DNA from: DASXMX01 sp036794395
Lineage (GTDB): Bacteria > Planctomycetota > Phycisphaerae > Tepidisphaerales > Tepidisphaeraceae
DNA length: 64,000 nt
Assembly (NCBI GenBank): GCA_036794395.1
Contig: DAIRGS010000002.1
Span: 3,350 to 67,349 of the forward strand
Direction of reading: 5' to 3'
Shown here: positions 61,395 to 64,000 of the stretch, piece by piece
Layout of the letters: every line of letters starts with the position of its first letter
How positions within the stretch are numbered: position 1 is the first letter of the stretch
Made by a program: the position numbers and the translations under genes
The notes under the pieces: generated by a model
What the model was told of the DNA's origin: nothing
Databases searched by the model: none
What the model saw: only the letters and a program-made list of their open reading frames with translations

Positions 61395-61746
61395 TAGAGA
61401 CCTTTCGATCGATCGTATGGCGCATGGGGCGAGCGGGCGAGCAATGCATTCGGATTGGGATTAGGACAGGTTCTTGGAAAGTGTTCCCCTCTATATATTA
61501 GGACGATTTGTGCAATTTTGATCGCAGGTGCTGATGCGGCGGGGGGTTGGAGTTCCGTTACACGATTGCGCGAATTGTTGGATGAGGGCGGCGTCGTCGT
61601 GTTTTGGGGCGGGGCTGTGCAACGGTATGCAACGGTATGCAACGCCGTGCAACGTTTGGCGAGTTCCAGGGATCGCGGCTGCATGAAACTCGCGGGGTGG
61701 CGAGGCGGTTGACGATTCGGGCGGGGTAGGGGCAGAATCTGTTTCC
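61395..61746. other. Gene-free region with tandem repeat
   Basis: No gene is recognised. It contains the 10-bp-phased TGCAACG array (61618-61657) and a GC-rich approach to the truncated cupin gene. Long open frames on the minus strand here are Pro/Arg-rich and look like GC-driven shadows. Confidence 0.5.
61618..61657 (+). repeat. 10-bp-phased TGCAACG tandem repeat, four units
   Basis: TGCAACGGTA twice, then TGCAACGCCG and TGCAACGTTT. The spacing is exactly 10 bp, one helical turn, so the cores face the same side of DNA. The same end unit and core occur at 7465-7494 and 55302-55331. Confidence 0.85.
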
Positions 61747-61926
61747 ATGACACATGTACCGATTGTGAGAACGGCTGCCAAGGCTCGTACTGTTGCCGTG
61801 GTTGGGGACGTCTATCAGTTTTTGGCGACGGGGGAGGACACGGACGGGAAATATGCGTTGTGGGAATCGGTGGTTCTGCCGGGCGGGGGGCCGCCGCCGC
61901 ATGTGCTCCTACCGCCGAAGCCGTAA
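61747..61926 (+). pseudogene. Truncated cupin-domain gene
   Basis: A 59-codon ORF (MTHVPIVRTAAKARTVAVVG, then DVYQFLATGEDTDGKYALWE) reads like the first third of a cupin_2 protein. It reaches the start of the metal-binding motif, GGGPPPHV, where PPPHxHxxEdE is expected, but continues LLPPKP and stops. The barrel and the remaining ligands are missing, so it is non-functional unless it encodes a short peptide with another role. Confidence 0.6.
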
Positions 61927-62181
61927 GTGCGGGCTTGCTCGCGGGCGCTGACGTCCGTTTTTGCTGGCTCATTATCAATCGCGCATTGCCAACGAACAGG
62001 ATTTCTCCATCGTCAAGTTTTTGCCAATAAATTGACAAAATCTTCGTCGCAAATATGACGTTTCAAAATGCGATGTCCGTAGGCGGTTGCGCGTTGCCTA
62101 CTGAAACCTCAAACTTTCCCCGGCTTCGCAGTCCGCCTATCGCGAAGCTGTCATATGCAATAAGTTTTGTCCCCCGTCCAC

Positions 62182-62400
62182 ATGAGCCGTGTTATCATCA
62201 TCGGCATGCGATCACTGTGGTTCATGCCGATGACGTTCCTGGCCGGGATCCATGGGTTCGCGTATTTCGTGCCCTATCTGTTGTTGGTTGCGGTCCTGGC
62301 GATGTTCTTGGCGCAGGCTCGGAGGGCACGGCCTAAAGCGGTGCCAATTCCGGTTCGGGACTTCTCGTCCCGATTAGAACTCGAAGCGACTCCCGCCTAA
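62182..62400 (+). CDS. Possible small membrane protein
   Basis: A 72-residue ORF with one or two hydrophobic helices (LWFMPMTFLAGIHGFAYF and VPYLLLVAVLAMFLA) and a basic stop-transfer end (QARRARPK). The last residues, RLELEATPA, are encoded by sequence that duplicates the 3' end of dapL, and the TAA stop lies in a solo end of the composite repeat family. The hydrophobic core looks real, but the C-terminus is patched together. A start at 62206 is possible. Confidence 0.45.
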   Translation: MSRVIIIGMRSLWFMPMTFLAGIHGFAYFVPYLLLVAVLAMFLAQARRARPKAVPIPVRDFSSRLELEATPA

Positions 62401-62411
62401 ACGACCATGCG
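62397..62411 (+). repeat. Solo end of the composite repeat family (copy E)
   Basis: CTAAACGACCATGCG differs by one base from the end of copy B (CTAAACGACCGTGCG at 9023). Nothing of the inner structure follows. It provides the stop codon of the ORF ending at 62400. Confidence 0.6.
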
Positions 62412-62649
62412 TAGCTCGAGTTGAATTGTGCATAAGCTGGTGTCGTCCGTGTCGAATATTTTTTTGACGTGGGGAATTGTGGCGCTCTGAGGATCCGGGG
62501 TGGCGCGGAGTACCACTTTACCCCGGCGTGGGGGCTTTGTGGCGTGGAGCGCGGCATTTGGGGTGGGAGGGGCTTGGGATTAATTTACAGTGGGCACGAC
62601 GGGGATGGGTGTAGGGGTTTGCACCACAACAGCGCAGCTGTGATTTGTT
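62401..62649. other. Gene-free region before the dapL end
   Basis: GT-rich sequence with no gene. A 26-bp stretch at 62374-62399 is repeated at 62650-62675, inside dapL, so this block may be the footprint of an unequal duplication. Confidence 0.5.
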
Positions 62650-63897
62650 TTAGAACTCGAAGCGACTCCCACCTAATCGCTTGTCGATCTCACCCAGCAC
62701 GCGTTTTTCTTCCGCCTCATCTTTCGCGATGAATGTTACGCTGAACCGCACGTAAGCACCGGCATCATCCCAGGGGACGGTGCTGATGAGCTTTTCGGTG
62801 ATGAGCCATTGGCTGAAGCTTTCGGCTTTTTCGAAGGCGACGCGCTGGGCATTGGAGCCGGTCGCGGCTTTGGGGGCTCTGACGTAGAGGAAGAAAGAGC
62901 CTTTGGGTTTGCGGGCGTTCAATCCGTTCTTATTCAGCACCGCTACCAATCCATCCATCCGGCGGGAATACTTGGCGGCGATTTGCTGGGTGATTTCGGG
63001 GTGATCGAGGGAATGGGCGCAGGCTTGCTGGATGGCGAGGAATTGGCCGGAGTCGGAGTTGTCTTTGACGTCGGCGTAGGCTTTGACGATCAGCGGATTG
63101 CCGACGACGAAGCCGAGGCGCCAGCCGGTCATGTTGAAGCCTTTGGACATCGAGTGGAGCTCGACGCCGACGTCCATTGCGCCGGGGGTGGCAAGGAACG
63201 AAAGCGGCTTGCCTTCGAAGACGAGGGCGGCGTAGGCCGAGTCGTGAATGACGATGAGGTTGTGCTGTTTGGCAAACTTCACTACATCGGCAAAGAACGC
63301 CGGGGTTGCACTCGCGCCGGTTGGATTATTTGGATAATTGAGAACCAGCGTTTTGGCGCGTTTGAGTTTGTCGGCGGGGATGCTGGCCAGGTCGGGGAGA
63401 AAGTTGTTCTTTTCCAGCAGGGGGATGTTGTGGACTTCGCCGCCGTAGTATTTCGAGTGAGTGCCGAAGACGGGGTAGCCGGGCGTGGTCATGAGGGCGA
63501 CATCGCCGGGGTTAATGAAGCAGGCGGGGAGCAGGGTGAGCGCGGCCTTGGAGCCGATGGAATGGACGACCTGGGTTGCGGGGTCGATGCCATCGACGCC
63601 GCACACGTTTTTCATCCAGCGGGCGGCCGCTTCCTTGTACGGGTTTGCGCCGTTATCGGCATAGCCGCGGTTTTCGGGATCGCGGGCAGCTTTGCAGAGG
63701 GTATCGATGCTTTCGGGGAAAGCGGGGGCGTCGGGCTCGCCGACGCCCATGTCGATGAGTTCTACGCCGGGGTGGGCCGCAAGGGCGGCGCGCTTGGCGC
63801 GTTTGATCTTTTCGAACTTGTAGATTTCGGTGCTCTTGCCGTACTGCGCGCCGCCGATTCGCTCGGCGAAGAGGTTTTGGATGTAGGGGTCGGTCAT
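62650..63897 (-). CDS. dapL: LL-diaminopimelate aminotransferase
   Basis: A PLP enzyme that converts tetrahydrodipicolinate directly to LL-diaminopimelate in the lysine and peptidoglycan route used by Chlamydiae, Planctomycetes and plants. The 415 residues include IYKFEKIKRAKRAAL, MGVGEPDAPAFP, GYADNGANPYKEAAARW, VLNYPNNPTGA, the PLP-binding Lys in SMSKGFNMTGWRLGF and the C-terminal RFSVTFIAKDEAEEK. The ATG at 63897 is near the window edge, with about 100 bp of upstream sequence in view and no distinct promoter. The alternative, a general aspartate aminotransferase, fits less well. Confidence 0.93.
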   Translation of the reverse strand: MTDPYIQNLFAERIGGAQYGKSTEIYKFEKIKRAKRAALAAHPGVELIDMGVGEPDAPAFPESIDTLCKAARDPENRGYADNGANPYKEAAARWMKNVCGVDGIDPATQVVHSIGSKAALTLLPACFINPGDVALMTTPGYPVFGTHSKYYGGEVHNIPLLEKNNFLPDLASIPADKLKRAKTLVLNYPNNPTGASATPAFFADVVKFAKQHNLIVIHDSAYAALVFEGKPLSFLATPGAMDVGVELHSMSKGFNMTGWRLGFVVGNPLIVKAYADVKDNSDSGQFLAIQQACAHSLDHPEITQQIAAKYSRRMDGLVAVLNKNGLNARKPKGSFFLYVRAPKAATGSNAQRVAFEKAESFSQWLITEKLISTVPWDDAGAYVRFSVTFIAKDEAEEKRVLGEIDKRLGGSRFEF

Positions 63898-64000
63898 GGT
63901 TCAGAATCTGTTTGAGGGTTCAGGAATTCAACGGGGGGCGATTGTAGCGCGGGCGGGTGGTTGGTCAATTGAGTGATGTTTATTCGAATCGGTTCCGGGG
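63898..64000. other. Right edge, upstream of dapL
   Basis: The region holds the presumed dapL promoter. No convincing -35/-10 pair or other gene is visible. Confidence 0.3.

Noticed and set aside
61394..62038. 214-residue minus-strand ORF
   Set aside because: Pro/Arg/Ser-rich low-complexity product covering the truncated cupin on the other strand; typical GC-driven open frame.

Overview
The window looks like one contig of a high-GC, soil-type planctomycete, most likely class Phycisphaerae. The lineage is inferred from gene content: an LEPR-type surface protein, a DUF1549/DUF1553 + DUF1501 + WD40 operon, alternative complex III next to a caa3 oxidase, an A-x-S-R-type sulfatase and an LL-diaminopimelate aminotransferase. 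A run of ten Ns at 11492-11501 marks a scaffold join. No rRNA, credible tRNA or CRISPR array was seen.

Layout. 1-830: a hairpin and a decayed IS1595-type transposase. 854-3286: arsenic operon arsR-arsC-aquaporin-arsM behind a clear promoter/operator. 3314-5177: methionine sulfoxide reductase msrPQ (minus). 5351-7428: small hypotheticals, a DUF457-like membrane protein and an FHA protein. 7845-15503: glycosyltransferases on both strands, separated by copies of a composite palindromic repeat. 14769-23387 (minus) is a tightly overlapping seven-gene surface-polysaccharide operon: flippase, NTase/kinase fusion, APH-like kinase, GT4, O-antigen ligase, GT4, polysaccharide deacetylase. 23657-38052 (minus) is a respiratory block of NDH-2, ActABCDEF, a small membrane protein, a Sco-like protein and CtaC-CtaD-CtaE-CtaF. 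It could carry electrons from NADH through quinol and alternative complex III to an A2-type caa3 oxidase.

38463-42347 (minus) holds a secreted amidase, a basic secreted Lys/Ala/His-rich protein, aroC and purC. 42599-45659 (minus) is a compact DUF3570 - ApbE - TlpA-like thioredoxin - DUF4266 operon. This is the best candidate for a poorly described system: an outer-membrane barrel, an FMN transferase, a thiol-disulfide protein and a tiny lipoprotein ending in GCGCN, suggesting flavinylation or redox modification in the envelope. Divergent to it is an LEPR/Ig-repeat surface protein.

48031-64000 holds a sulfatase, a MazF-type toxin-antitoxin pair, a fatty acid desaturase, trpC, a CPBP protease, tyrS, the DUF1549/DUF1501/WD40 operon, an orphan AbrB-type protein, a truncated cupin and dapL.

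The most striking non-coding signal is a repeat family in four copies, plus one solo end. It has AATGACCGT-like terminal inverted repeats next to TA, an inner 22-bp inverted repeat and a conserved centre. Its end supplies the stop codon of three neighbouring ORFs, and a second palindromic element is inserted cleanly in the loop of one of its hairpins. A separate 10-bp-phased TGCAACG tandem repeat occurs at three intergenic sites.
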